Part shown: positions 49,701 to 61,015 of the stretch, piece by piece | Numbering within the stretch: the stretch's first letter is position 1 | How the letters are laid out: every line of letters starts with the position of its first letter | Origin: Pyrocephalus nanus | Lineage: Eukaryota > Chordata > Aves > Passeriformes > Tyrannidae | Direction of reading: 5' to 3' | Assembly: GCA_038380795.1 (NCBI GenBank) | Contig: CM076261.1 | Span: 36,357,866 to 36,421,865, forward strand | Length of the DNA stretch: 64,000 bases | Translations under genes and position numbers: made by a program | The notes under the pieces: model-generated | The model's input: only the letters and a program-made list of their open reading frames with translations | Databases searched by the model: none | What the model was told of the DNA's origin: nothing

Positions 49701-52640
49701 GTAACTACAGCAGTTGTACAGTAGTTGCGTTTGTTTCCATTTTAACCTTCCTAAATTATAAAAAACCACAACCAACCAAACAAGAAAGGATTAAATGCAC
49801 TGAAAGACATTGTGGTTTCTTTGTTTACTCTTATTAGCATCACATGGGAAATGGGAGAAAGCACTGTGATTTTGTTTCCACGGTGATGCACTTAGAGTCA
49901 GCTGCAACCTGGAGCAAGTCTGGAAATCTTTCAAGGAAGTTAGTTTTCCACACACAGAAAGAGAGAACAGAATAGTACCATAATATCCAAAAATTCTGTA
50001 ACTACATGTAATAGAAGTCTAGATTTAGAAGAGTTTGAAGAATACAGACTAAATTTACTTTTTGCAATGAACCCATGGCATGTAGTTAAAGAATAAAATT
50101 CATAAATATAATGCACTGTAGAAATAAGAGACATAATACAGGTATGTTGACAATATCCCGAATTTTTGCAATGGTAGTACATTTGAAAAATAAAACTCGT
50201 AAATGATTTCAGAAAGTGGAACATGTCCTGTGCCACAGACCATAAAAATGTATTATGGCTGTTACTTCAGTGGGATTATAAACTAAATTAAATTTATCCA
50301 TTATCCATGTATGTTTCTGTGTATTATTACAAATTTACCTAATTGTGTACTTGCATTATTCTTTAACTTTTTCTTCAAAAATGTCTTGTCAACTTTCATT
50401 TGAGCAGGCTAAACAAACAAGGTCTTTTCATACCTCTTACAGGATAGCTAAATCATTCCACTAGTTAACCCTGGGAAACATCTGCTTCCAAAATAATTGT
50501 TTAATGAACACCTGGCATGTCTTTTCCTACCCTTACCAATAATACATAACTCACTGCACCCATGGTTAACTTTGATCTGTATCACAGGTGACCAGTTGAT
50601 CGATACCTCCCTGCTCCTCTCAAACCTAAGCAAGATCCCTTTCTCTTTTTTATAGTTATTTTGAGGCTAGTATTATATAACATACAATTATCAAACAGTG
50701 TGAGCTTTTAAGAGTTCTTGAACTAGACTCTGCTTACAGCCACCAAACTGGGATATTGTATTGCAAATAGTTACAAGTTAGTAAGGTATGTGACACTTAC
50801 GAATACAAAAAGGGATTGCAAAAATAAATTAAAAAAAAAAAATTCCTTTTGAAATCTGTGAATCTATAGCTATTCTTGAAGTACTTTAGAATTAACAATG
50901 ACTAATTATTAGCAGTAACAGAACATACTTCTGAAAGGAAACCACAAAGACAGAAGAGATTCATTAACCTGTATTTGATGGCAAATGAAAATGAGACAAA
51001 GAAATTATCCATCCAGCTTTATAAAACACATTAGTGGTGGAATGGAGCACATAATACAAGAACCTGAAAAATTCTTCCTCCACATAAAAAAGTCCTTTAG
51101 GATGGTATTACAGAACACTCACAACTTGTAATATAGTGTAACAGACAACCCTCTGTTGGAGTATCACTGTATTAGGCAAGATTCAGTTTCAGGATCTGCA
51201 CAGATTTCTGTGATTCCTGAGAAATCAATTCCTCTCTGCCTCAGTTTCCCATCTGAAAATAACTGGAATCACTTCTCATTACAGTTCCAGGATAATATAT
51301 AGGGCACATTTGAGACTGGGTCTCCAATGTACTTTGCACTGCAGGAACAGGTGACAAATGGCTGGTTAACACAGCGACCAATGGAAGCCACTGAACCTGT
51401 GCTTGAGGCTGTCATTCAGTTCTGCAGCCAAGGCTCTCTGGGCATCTTTCACATCTTCTAATACATAGATACAACCACAGTTTTAGGTGTTCAGATTTTA
51501 TAAAACTGTTTTTTTTTAATTAAAAACTTAACTTTTCAAAGCTCAAAAAATGAGTTTTGATGGAAAATATGTAGGAATTAAGCTGTCAATTCAAAATAAT
51601 TTAAAAATATTCTTCTTTCAATCTTAATGAAAAAAATTAACTCAATTTCAGTAAGGTAGATATTGTATTTAGCAGAACACAAGTCAATTAGTTATGTGTA
51701 AGTTCATAGGCATCCTTAAAAATTCCAATCTTGAGAGAAAAGGTACTAATTAACTATTTCTTGCCAGCCTCTGAATAGGAAGCTGCAATTAATTTCTCTG
51801 AAATTTTCATTTTCCCCTAAGCTATAGCTAACAGCAATATTATGTGCAGGTACTTCAAGAGTTTAAAACAAAAAGGTTTGCTCGATGCCCAGTGCTGTCA
51901 TTTTAATCCTCCACTTGAGAATAATCGATTAATTAATTAATTATGTCAAAATAATAAATAAACTTGGTCATTCTTTAGCTAGAAGAATAAATTTGTGTTT
52001 GCTGACTTCAGATACTGTTTTCCAGTATCTGAAGAAAGCAAATGTTAAGGGAAAAATACATTTGACAGCCTGTTAGTTTTTAGGTTTTGTCTGTTTTCCC
52101 AAGTGAATCAGCATAAAATTACTTAAACAGGTGTTTCTGTAAATCTCGTGATGTAGGAAGACAGTATATTGAATATTCTGCATATTCCTATTTTTTAGAT
52201 AACTTACTGATGCAAAACGATTAATTCCACTTTGTCACTCAATCATAGTGTCTGCACAGGTAGTGACAAATAATTTAGTGGTTACTACTCTCTGTGTTTC
52301 CTAGAAACATTTCTAGCAAACTCACAGTCAAGGTTCAGTTAACTCTATGGCATTTATTTGGTTAAAATGAAGCTTTAATCTCATTTGTGAAATTTCTAAT
52401 CAACTTTGATCATAAATAAAGTATTAAGGGAACCGTTAGTATAAAATTTGATTTTCTGATTGTTTGGAGGAGTTTAGGGACTTATGGAAAATCTACTGGA
52501 ACTAATGAGCTGACTCCCATTGATGTTGTTGTTTCTAGAATAGACACTAACAAAAATTGTATTTTATCTCTTCTTATATTCTCCAGATGTTAAATAATTT
52601 ACAAGAAACATACTTTATAAATGTCTTCATTTTAATATTT
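43786..52640. other. Long AT-rich unique stretch, no gene recognised
   Basis: Nearly 9 kb contain no recognisable exon, RNA gene or transposon. Open frames are at most 100 codons (45755-46057, minus) and carry no motif. Structured items are a palindrome with an 11-bp direct repeat at 49678-49710 and a long-armed hairpin at 51998-52042. Such a repeat-poor interval may hold conserved non-coding elements, but that cannot be judged from one sequence. Confidence 0.5.
51998..52042. other. Hairpin with 12+6-bp arms and 5-nt loop
   Basis: CTTCAGATACTG (52006-52017) pairs perfectly with CAGTATCTGAAG (52023-52034) around the loop TTTTC. After a 2-nt GA/AA internal mismatch, TTTGCT (51998-52003) pairs with AGCAAA (52037-52042). 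The arms total 20 nt each. It is not part of a microsatellite. The stem is shorter than a usual microRNA primary stem of about 33 bp, so I leave its role open. Confidence 0.8.
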
Positions 52641-52645
52641 CAAAT
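52641..52645. repeat. Left target-site duplication CAAAT
   Basis: It is identical to 54007-54011 and directly abuts the TG of the LTR. Confidence 0.88.
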
Positions 52646-54006
52646 TGTTGTGGTTTTGTCAGCTAGCTCCCCCGGGAGCTGAAAATAGTTTGTTCCAGGT
52701 GAATTTCCAGAGTAAAGCCAATCAAAAGTTTTAGTAACGCCTCTGCCAATTACATATTTAAGAAAATGGAAGAGAAGGTTGTTGTGCAGATGAAATTAGA
52801 AGCCATGTTGCAGAAGGCTGCAAGCCCCAAGTGGGCCAGGCCCCCCCTGCTTCCCCCGGCCCTGGGTTGGGGGCAGGTGTGGCACTGAAGCCTCACTGGT
52901 TGAGGCATATAACAGAGTGGAGGAAAAACTCTGAAGAAAGACTGCCTGGATGAGAAATGCTGCAAAAGGAATTCCAGCAGAGATATAACAGACCTCCAAG
53001 GTCAAAGCTGGCAGCTGCAGGAGAGAGAAGAGCAGCCCGAAGCGGAGAAAGGGGAAACTCCTTTACTCACCCCCCCCCCCTCTCTCTCTCCCTTCAGCAG
53101 GGAAAAGACTGAAAACTAAAAACCCCTGCCACCTGTAGGAAATTGCTGGGGAGCAGAGACCCCCCTCTGCAGCTCATGAAGGAGCCCACGCTGGAGCAAA
53201 GGAGTGCATGAAGTAGATGAGATTCTGTGTGAGGCTTAAGATGAAACAGAGTCCTGCTGGAGACCTGTGGCCCACGGAGAGAGAGACCTACGCTGGAGCA
53301 AGTCGGCTTGGGTAGGATGTGGGATCCCAGTGAAGGATCCATGCTGGTGCAGCTGAATTTGTGACTCTAAGGGACAGCAGAGAATGGAAGAAATGTTGTC
53401 TGAAGATGGACTCATGCTGGAGAGGTCCATCAAGGACTGTCTCTCGTGAGGAGGGACCTCACAAGAAACAGTGGTGGACTCAAAACCATTATCCCCTGTG
53501 ACTCCATGGTGAAGATCCATGGTAGGTAAATGTCCAACTGCAGTCCATGGAAGACCCCACAGGGCCTGGGCAAACCCCAGCCTCTGGTCTTAGCCCAGGA
53601 GGGTGTAGGCCCACCCCTGAGGTCGACATAGAAGAGAGAGAGAAAGAGAGAGACAGTTCCAGCTGCTATGAATTGGAGCTGTGGTTCTAGAGATAACAGA
53701 AGAAGAACTTTAGAGCGTTGCAAAATTATTTAGAAGATCAGTAGCTCTGGAAATAAAAAAGAGACTGCTTCTCCTCCTGAACTGATACAAGAGGGGAGGG
53801 GTATTTTTGTAAATATATAACATTTTTGCCTAATTAGAATTGTTGTAGATATAGTTCTTTAGTTTTTATCTTACTAGTAATAAATCTTAATATTATTCTC
53901 CCCAGTCAGATCTCTTTTTTCTACATAAAACCTTCTCTCAACTTACAGCAATTGTGGGCGGGGGGCGGGGGGGGAGAGAAAATTAGCCCAGAGTAAACCC
54001 ATGACA
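52646..54006 (+). mobile_element. Large solo LTR, 1361 bp, with perfect 5-bp target duplication
   Basis: It begins TGTTGTGGTTTTG and ends AACCCATGACA, with related inverted termini (TGTTGTGG against TGTCATGG). It is flanked by a perfect CAAAT duplication. CCAAT (52718-52722) and CATATTTAAGAA (52753-52764) near the left end are promoter-like and are conserved in the second copy. AATAAA lies at 53879-53884. The middle holds degenerate repeats around CTGGAGCA-like words (near 53186, 53289, 53341 and 53413), a C13/CT run (53071-53098) and a G-rich run (53955-53975). I recognise it as a large avian ERV LTR family with internal sub-repeats. With its own duplication on both sides and no retroviral interior, it is a solo LTR. 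The minus-strand open frames inside it are not genes. Confidence 0.9.
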
Positions 54007-54011
54007 CAAAT
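54007..54011. repeat. Right target-site duplication CAAAT
   Basis: It is identical to 52641-52645 and directly abuts the terminal CA of the LTR. Confidence 0.88.
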
Positions 54012-54964
54012 ATAGGTAGTTTAAATCTACAAAATTAAGGGAAAAATCTTGTCTACAGCCATATTAATGTCATCTCCCTGCCTGTTCCCATATTTTACAA
54101 AAGACTACTATTATCTAGAAATGTGTGAGGGAGGCCAGATACATTAAGTAAAGCTTCTGTATTAGAAATATAGACATGAAAAGTAGTAGAATTAGCTTTC
54201 AAATTAGAAAAAAAAAATTAAAACAATGATTTTGTTTCTTAACATTAATTAGCTGTTATTCATCTAACACTTCTAATAAAAATAAATAATAACTTTTACA
54301 TTTATATTAACACATGTAAAACTTGTTCAGGTGAATTCAGATGCAGAACTCTGTGACCTTTAATAATTTTGTGATTTAGGGAATACAGCAAGTTTTAAGA
54401 AACACTAGGGTTGCTAAGAAATGCTATAAATTTTATTTTGAGAGAAAAATTCAGAGATATAATCTCTATCACCTCGTGTGATTCTTACTACACACACAAC
54501 AGCGTCCCAAGACAGTGTGGCCACAACAGAGTGTCTGGACACTATCACCTTCTGGCACCTTCTTCCTACAGTAAACTTGTACCAGAGCTGAGCTTAGCTA
54601 AGCTCTACTATAAACATATACAATAATTTTCAGTAGCAAGTGGGTGTTTTTTTAATTTTAACCCTTATAAAGTGTCTATTGTTTAATAAAAAATGGAGGA
54701 ACAGTGATTCAGTGATTCAGTCTGAAATCTGACTGCAGTGGTTCACAAATTAAACCAAATTACTCGTGGATAGATTTTGAGGTCTTTTGTGGAAATCACA
54801 TATTATTAGTTGCCATTAAACAATTTAAAAACAAACTGAGATCAGTTTTTCACAAGATATTTTTTTAACTATCATTAAAATTTATTCTCTTCATAAAGCT
54901 ACTTTTTTAAAAAAAATTAAAGGACAGTAATGTTGGTATATTTCTTGGTGTGATGTTTTGGTGG

Positions 54965-55035
54965 GTTTTTTTTGTGTTTTTGTTTGTTTGTTTGTTTGTT
55001 TGTTTTGTTTGTTTTGTTTGTTTTGTGTTTTTTAT
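54965..55035. repeat. (TTTG)n / (TTTTG)n microsatellite
   Basis: About 70 bp of TTTG units pass into TTTTG and TTTGTTTTG units, bounded by T runs. Confidence 0.92.
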
Positions 55036-56078
55036 ATATTTACATTAGTAGACCATGGTAGAAAAAGAAGAAAAGAATACTGTTCATTTACATTCCTTTC
55101 TGGTAAATTTAAAGAAAAAAGCAATCTATAGTTTACTCTTGATAGTGACATCATTGCAGAGCAAAACCTAAACTGATGTAATAGTAGCAGCAAGTGATTT
55201 CAAGGAGTAAATCATGACTCAGAAATACAAAACAGCATGAGATCAAAGACTCAAAAGGATCTAGGAACCTCCTGGTTCATTTAACTAGAGGAAAAGTGAT
55301 TCTCAGTGTCTCATAGAAGTGGAACTCATAAACATAGTTTGAAAGCCCAGTTGCTTTCTCAGTGTATGTAATTTTAACGTCATAACTTCCACTAAAATCA
55401 CTATCTTGGTAATTTCTGAAATAGGAAATAAAGACTGTATTTGTGAATGGCACATGTTACACAGAAGGAGAATCAGTATATTATGTTCAAATATGTGTCT
55501 TTCTGCTTGTACAGTTCTGTCCTTTGAAGCACAATTTCAGCGGTTGTGAAAATTTTCTAGTTTCCATATCAAGAAAGGACAGCCTCTGGGTGTGCCAGGG
55601 CTAAAAAAGATATTTAAAAGCGAAAACTGAGCTCAAATGGGAGTATGATCTATAAGAATTACAGATCTCTGGGAGGAATCTTGATGAAGGATAGTGTCAT
55701 ACTCAGGCATCAAAATCCATAAGAAGAATGTGAATTAGATTATCAGTTTAATCCTTAACTATCAACTAAGGAGCTGGCTTGTATTTGATCAGTGGCTACT
55801 GTGATAAACTTCAGACAGCTGAACACTCCTGAAGGAAAGAAGGAGGTCTATAGATTCAGTTGTTTATAACTAGTATAACCAGTAGTTTATTTCCCTCTTC
55901 CCTTCACCTTTATCTTATGCTTCTGTACAGAATTAAATTTGGGGGAAGTGGCAAACATCATTCAGTTCATTATGAAGAATATAACATGATAAATCATTTA
56001 TGGAGAAGAGGAGGATATAGAAAAAGAAATGAGGATTGTTTGAAGGGTTTGGGATTATTTTGTTGTTATTGTTTTCTT

Positions 56079-56127
56079 TAGTTTTTTTTTTTTTTTTTTT
56101 GTGTGGTTTTTGTTTGTTTGTTTTCCC
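56079..56127. repeat. T-rich run with TTTG units
   Basis: About 20 T residues are followed by GTGTGG, T5 and GTTTGTTTGTTTT. Confidence 0.85.
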
Positions 56128-59100
56128 CTGTTAGCATCCCTGGATGCCTATACAGATATAAAGAAGTTAAGAAAAAGTTAGTCAGAAAAGATTCAGGACT
56201 TCCCACCAGTAATTAAAAGAGACAATTTTCTAAAATATTCAGTCAACCAATGACCATCTATATGTGACATAAATGGCCTGAAGCACTTCCCCAAGGAGAT
56301 GATGACATTTCTGCAATGTCCACTGTTTGTGGAGAATCTTGCTTCTACCTGTTCTTATCCAATATAGCTCAGTAGTACAGACTAGACAGAGACTTCAGGG
56401 TGTATCTTTCTGCATTTGAAAGGAGCATGGTGTGCAACACCAGCGTGCTGGACAATGACTTCTCTCACTGTTTCTATTTCAGCTGTCACTGGTGTCACAT
56501 AAAGAAAGTGTCTCAAAAGAACTTTACTGTGGGTCATGGACCAAGAGCTGGAAGAATGATGATGGCACTAGTAGCACTGGTGAAATACAGGACTGAAACT
56601 ACAGCGTCCTAATGGTAAGGGTTCTCTATTTGGGGGGTAAATATAACCTGGTTTGGAATTTGGGATGTGACTGGATACTGTGCAGAGATGAGTCGAGATC
56701 ATTATGGATAGATAAGTTCACTCTTTTACATACTTATTATCCTAGCCTGAGAATAGTTTCAGAAAATCTTGATACAGATGTGGAAGGGCAATCTCAGGTT
56801 CCCAGGGCTCAAGAAAAGAAAAAGTTAAGAAAAGCTTCCTGGATAGCCAAGGATAAGATCACTCATTCTTCTAAAAAGAGGGTGATCAAAGACTTGGAAA
56901 AAAAATGAAGAAAAGCTAACATTTGAAACAAACATCATACTAAAGTTTTTCTCTTATTTTCTTTTAATTTCAGCATTTTTCTAGTATCCCCCTCTTGGTA
57001 ATGGTTATACAAGTATTGCAACAAATACCTCAGGGGATCATTGCTAAAATCAGTATTTTAAATAAATTTTTGTTCAATGTTTGGTAAAAATTCAAGTCTA
57101 TTTTATAAAATAAAATTTCAGAGCTTTCAAGAGAAAATAAATTTAATTTTTTTAACCACCTCTTTTAAGAATGAAAAATATTTATAAGGACATATATTAG
57201 CCATGCTAAAAGGAGCAGAGTATCTGTGAATGCTACAAAAGGTATTTTTACTAAATCTTCATTTTTACATTACCATGCATGCACTTCAGTTTAACAGAGG
57301 AAATAAACTTTCTGCAATGAGTTGTTATGATTTATATTAACATTATTCTTCTCAATGAAATACATTTTCTATTTCTGCATTTGAAAGATAATCAGTGGCA
57401 CAATTAGTGACACAATGGCTCAACCAAACCTTAACAGTGCAAAAAAATAGTTGTTTTAAAAGGAAAGTTAGTTTTTCTTACTAAAATATAACCTCCTACT
57501 TACAAACTCAAGAACAATGAAAATACTGGAAGGTTTTAAAAGATCATATAAGAATTTATCTGTAAAGACATTTGACTGCTTTTTATACCAATATACAAAT
57601 ACTACCTTAGGCAAGGAATAAGAATTATAAGAAAGCTCCCTTACTCTTATTTGGTTTCTTTCACATTGCACATATTGCTGCTGCAATTTTCTGTCCTTTT
57701 TTATACTTCCAAGATTATAGTTTCTTTGGTACAAAACAGAAGTTGACAGTAATAGGAAATGCATGTAGAGTCTGTTGAGCTCTACTTGCAAGAGTGCAGT
57801 GGCTGCCTTTTTTACTGGCTTTATCTGGAATAAGCCAGAGGAGTTAATGCTGACAAAATGTCACAGGACAAAGATATTATTTTAATTTAAAAAAAATATA
57901 TAGAAATATGGCACTTGATCCTTAGAGACAAGGAGAGTAGCTCTACTGTTTCCTAGCATGTGGAGTCCAGTGAGATGAACCAGAGCAGGAATCAACCCAG
58001 CAACTACAGCAATTCTAAGACTCCTATAAAAAAGGGAGTCTGAACTCTTTGTAATCTGGTTGACTGTGTGTCCTGCTAGCCCCCAGACTTTCAGGCTATG
58101 TGACTGAACCTCTCCCTGCAGTTTGTTTTTTCTGTCAGGACCTATAAATTGCTGTTGATTTGGATATGTGCAGTAGATCTGCAGTGCCATCTTTGCTATG
58201 TGTCACCAGATCAGCTGTGCTGTGCATGCCTAAGGTAGTAGGCTATTGGGCATCCTGCTGCATTTGAGAAGATCCAAGAGCAGACTCACAGGTGAATGAA
58301 TTGTCTTGTTAATCTGAAAATAGGCCACTGCTTTAGGATACAAAACACTAACATGAGTAAAAATTACAAGTGAAAATAAAAACTTGCTGTGTTTTCTTAG
58401 ACATTTAAACACACCACATACAAACTATAATCAGTTATTCCCATTGTATTATTCTGAAAACAAATGCTTCAATACTCTGGTTCATCTGGAATAAATGTAA
58501 AATCTTCCATGAATAAAATATGCTGCACTTCACTAAAAAGGGGGTTGAAACTAGTTTTAGGTAATGTCTTTCAACAAGTCTATATAATTTGTAACTTAGG
58601 ATCAACATTTTCAAATGCCTTATAACTTACTTCTTCCCTAAGAAGTTATATAAAGATAACAGTATTTGTTTTCAACTTATATGTGGTGCTCCAAATAAGC
58701 TGAAATGTCTACCTTCAGAAGAGCTCAACCTAATTATTCTAATTCGAAAGAAGATTAGTAAGTTTACCTTAATAACATTAAAGATACACATAGCAGTACA
58801 AGATGAAAGTATTTCAGTTGAATTTTTTTTTTCCAAACTGGTGATATTTTTCTAAAAATTAGGCTTCATTGTCCCTGTTTAAAAATGGAGAAAATCCTAA
58901 CTTCATCACAAATATATTGTGAGATCAAGTGTTTAGTGAGTTATCACAAATACAGAACACTGTAAATTCTGAGCATAATTGCTATAATTAAAAACATGTG
59001 CCTTGGTTTCCTTAAAAAGCATTCACTTTATTTCACAGAAGATTGGTTATATTTAATTACATATGTGAATTTAAAGTTTAGAACATACCCCACACTCTCA

Positions 59101-59895
59101 AGCCATACTTAGAGACCCATAGCATCCATTTATTCTTCTCCATGCTAATATACTTGGCTAACATCTCTTCAAACATCTGCAGATGAGCATTTGACCATAT
59201 TTTAGTTTAGATCTGATGTAGTAAAATAGAAAAACAAAATACTGAATTACTGAAAATTTCAGATAACGTGAAGTTACTGATAAGATAGAGAATGATCCTT
59301 TCTCAAGAAACAAAGCCATTAATATGTTCATTTATACATAAACTTCCAAACAGACTTAAGAGACCTGTGGATATTAGGTAAACCTTCCTTTGTACCCATA
59401 CTCACTCCTTACCCTTATCAAATCTAGAAAAAAAGGGAGAGGGAAAGGCTTATCATTTGAGTCCAACTCTTTGAATGGAATGTAGACTAGTGTTTGCTGT
59501 AAGATAAAGTAAGAAATGACATATGATAGCCATTAGAGAAATGTGGGTATGAGAAAGAGATGAAGTGAGCTTTTCTGCAACTGAAAGTCTGAAGAAATAG
59601 TCTAGCTACAAAGCAGTGAATAGACAGCATTTTAACTTTATTTATATCAAGATAAAATAAGATATATTACATAATTTTCACAAATTGAAGTAATTCATAA
59701 AATAACAACTCAGTGAAAGAAGGGTCCAGGCCTACACTACTTTATCCACTAACTCCATTCATGCAGAGAACTCATTTGGAGAGACTTCCACACTGCTTCA
59801 CTCTGTACCTTCTTGTCAAAGGTTCAAGTGGCTGAATTTTTTGTAATAGGGGGCCATAGAGATAATCTTGGTTAGAAGCTGCTGGAAGCTTTTGC

Positions 59896-61015
59896 TGTTC
59901 TGTGAAAAAGCCAATGACAGCCAGCTCCAGGATGGACTTCCTACTACTAGCCAATGATACTCACTTCTATGATAACATATTTAAGAACACAGGAAGAGAA
60001 GCCTGTGTCGTAGAAGAAATTCCAGCTCAGAGAAGAACAGAGGAGAACATGAGACAGCAATGTAGACTCCAAGGTCAATGTAGCAAGAGTGGGAACGAAG
60101 GAGCCAGGAGAGGCAGGGGAAAGCCAAGCCCCTGCCACCTGTAGAAGATTACTGGGGTGAGGAGACTCCCCCTGCAGCTCATGGAAGAACCTACACTGGA
60201 GAAAGAAGTGCACAAAGAAGCTGCGACTCCCGGGGAGGCCTAAGATGAAACAAAGTCCTGCTGGAAACCTGTGGCCCATGGAGAGAAAAACCTACACTGG
60301 AGCAAGTTGTCCTGGGTAGGACTTGTGACTCTGTGAGGAATCTATGCTGATGCAGCTCATTTGTGACCCAAGAAACAGCAGACTGTGGAAGAACTGTGGA
60401 CCAAGGGATGTACCCATGCTGGAGAGGTCTATCAAAGACTGTCTTCCATAGGGAGGGACCCCACAAAAAGCAGAGGAAGGAATCAAAGCCATTACCCACT
60501 GTAATTGTGGTAATGACCATGGTGAAGCAAGATTATTCCCTTGCAGCCCATGGAGACCACCAGAGTGCAGAGGGAGAGAGACCTCTGCACCTCATGGAAA
60601 AGTGACCTCCCAGGACAGTGAACTGGGAAGAGTTCCTATCTAAGAAATGGATTTTAACAGCAGCAGAAGCAGCTGTTGGCTGTGACTTCCCCCCCTTTCT
60701 CATCTCCCTGTGCTGATGGGGGAAGGAGGGAGAACATGAAGGGAAGTGGGGAGTGGAGCGAAGGTGTTGTATTTTAAGACTGTTTTATTCTTTTCCTCTT
60801 TAGTTCTTCTTTGTCAGGAATAAATTTAAGTTCTATCCATTTTGAGTCTGTTTGCCTGTGAAAATGAGTTAGTAAGTGAATCTCCCAGTTCTTATCTCTA
60901 CTCGGGAATTCTCTGACTTTTTTTCCCCTCAGCTCAGAGAAGAGCAGAAGGGGAGGAAATGGAAAAGCCTTTTCCAGTAAGTGTTTAAAATTTGGCCAGG
61001 GTCAAAAACACGACA
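59896..61015 (+). mobile_element. Second copy of the large LTR family, about 1120 bp
   Basis: It aligns collinearly by eye with 52646-54006. Shared blocks include the CCAAT (59951-59955), CATATTTAAGAA (59976-59987), CCCCTGCCACCTGTAG, TAAGATGAAACA(A/G)AGTCC, ACCTGTGGCCCA, ATGCTGGAGAGGTC, AAAGCCATTACCC (in the other copy AAAACCATTATCC) and the AATAAA signal (60819-60824). It ends CACGACA. The start is placed at TGTTCTGTGAAAA by alignment and is uncertain. No target duplication is visible: CTCCT follows the right end and does not recur at the left. The two copies differ at many positions and in their 3' parts, so they are different insertions or subfamilies. It has no coding capacity. Confidence 0.87.

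Larger units (their letters stand above)
54012..59895. other. AT-rich unique DNA between two LTRs, no gag/pol/env or host gene
   Basis: I looked here for retroviral protein motifs (protease, reverse transcriptase, integrase) and saw none in any frame. The longest frames (98-107 codons) have no motif. The stretch contains (TTTG)n at 54965-55035, a T-rich run at 56079-56127 and a segment with splice-like borders at 56483-56614. It is ordinary host DNA, not a provirus interior. Confidence 0.6.

Noticed and set aside
53094..53723. Overlapping minus-strand frames with similar counterparts at 59947-60520
   Set aside because: The similarity between the two sets is explained by the two copies of one LTR family. 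The frames are antisense to the LTR and are not genes.
54012..59895. Interior of a full-length endogenous retrovirus between two LTRs
   Set aside because: No protease, reverse transcriptase or integrase motif is visible in any frame, and the left LTR has a complete target duplication of its own.
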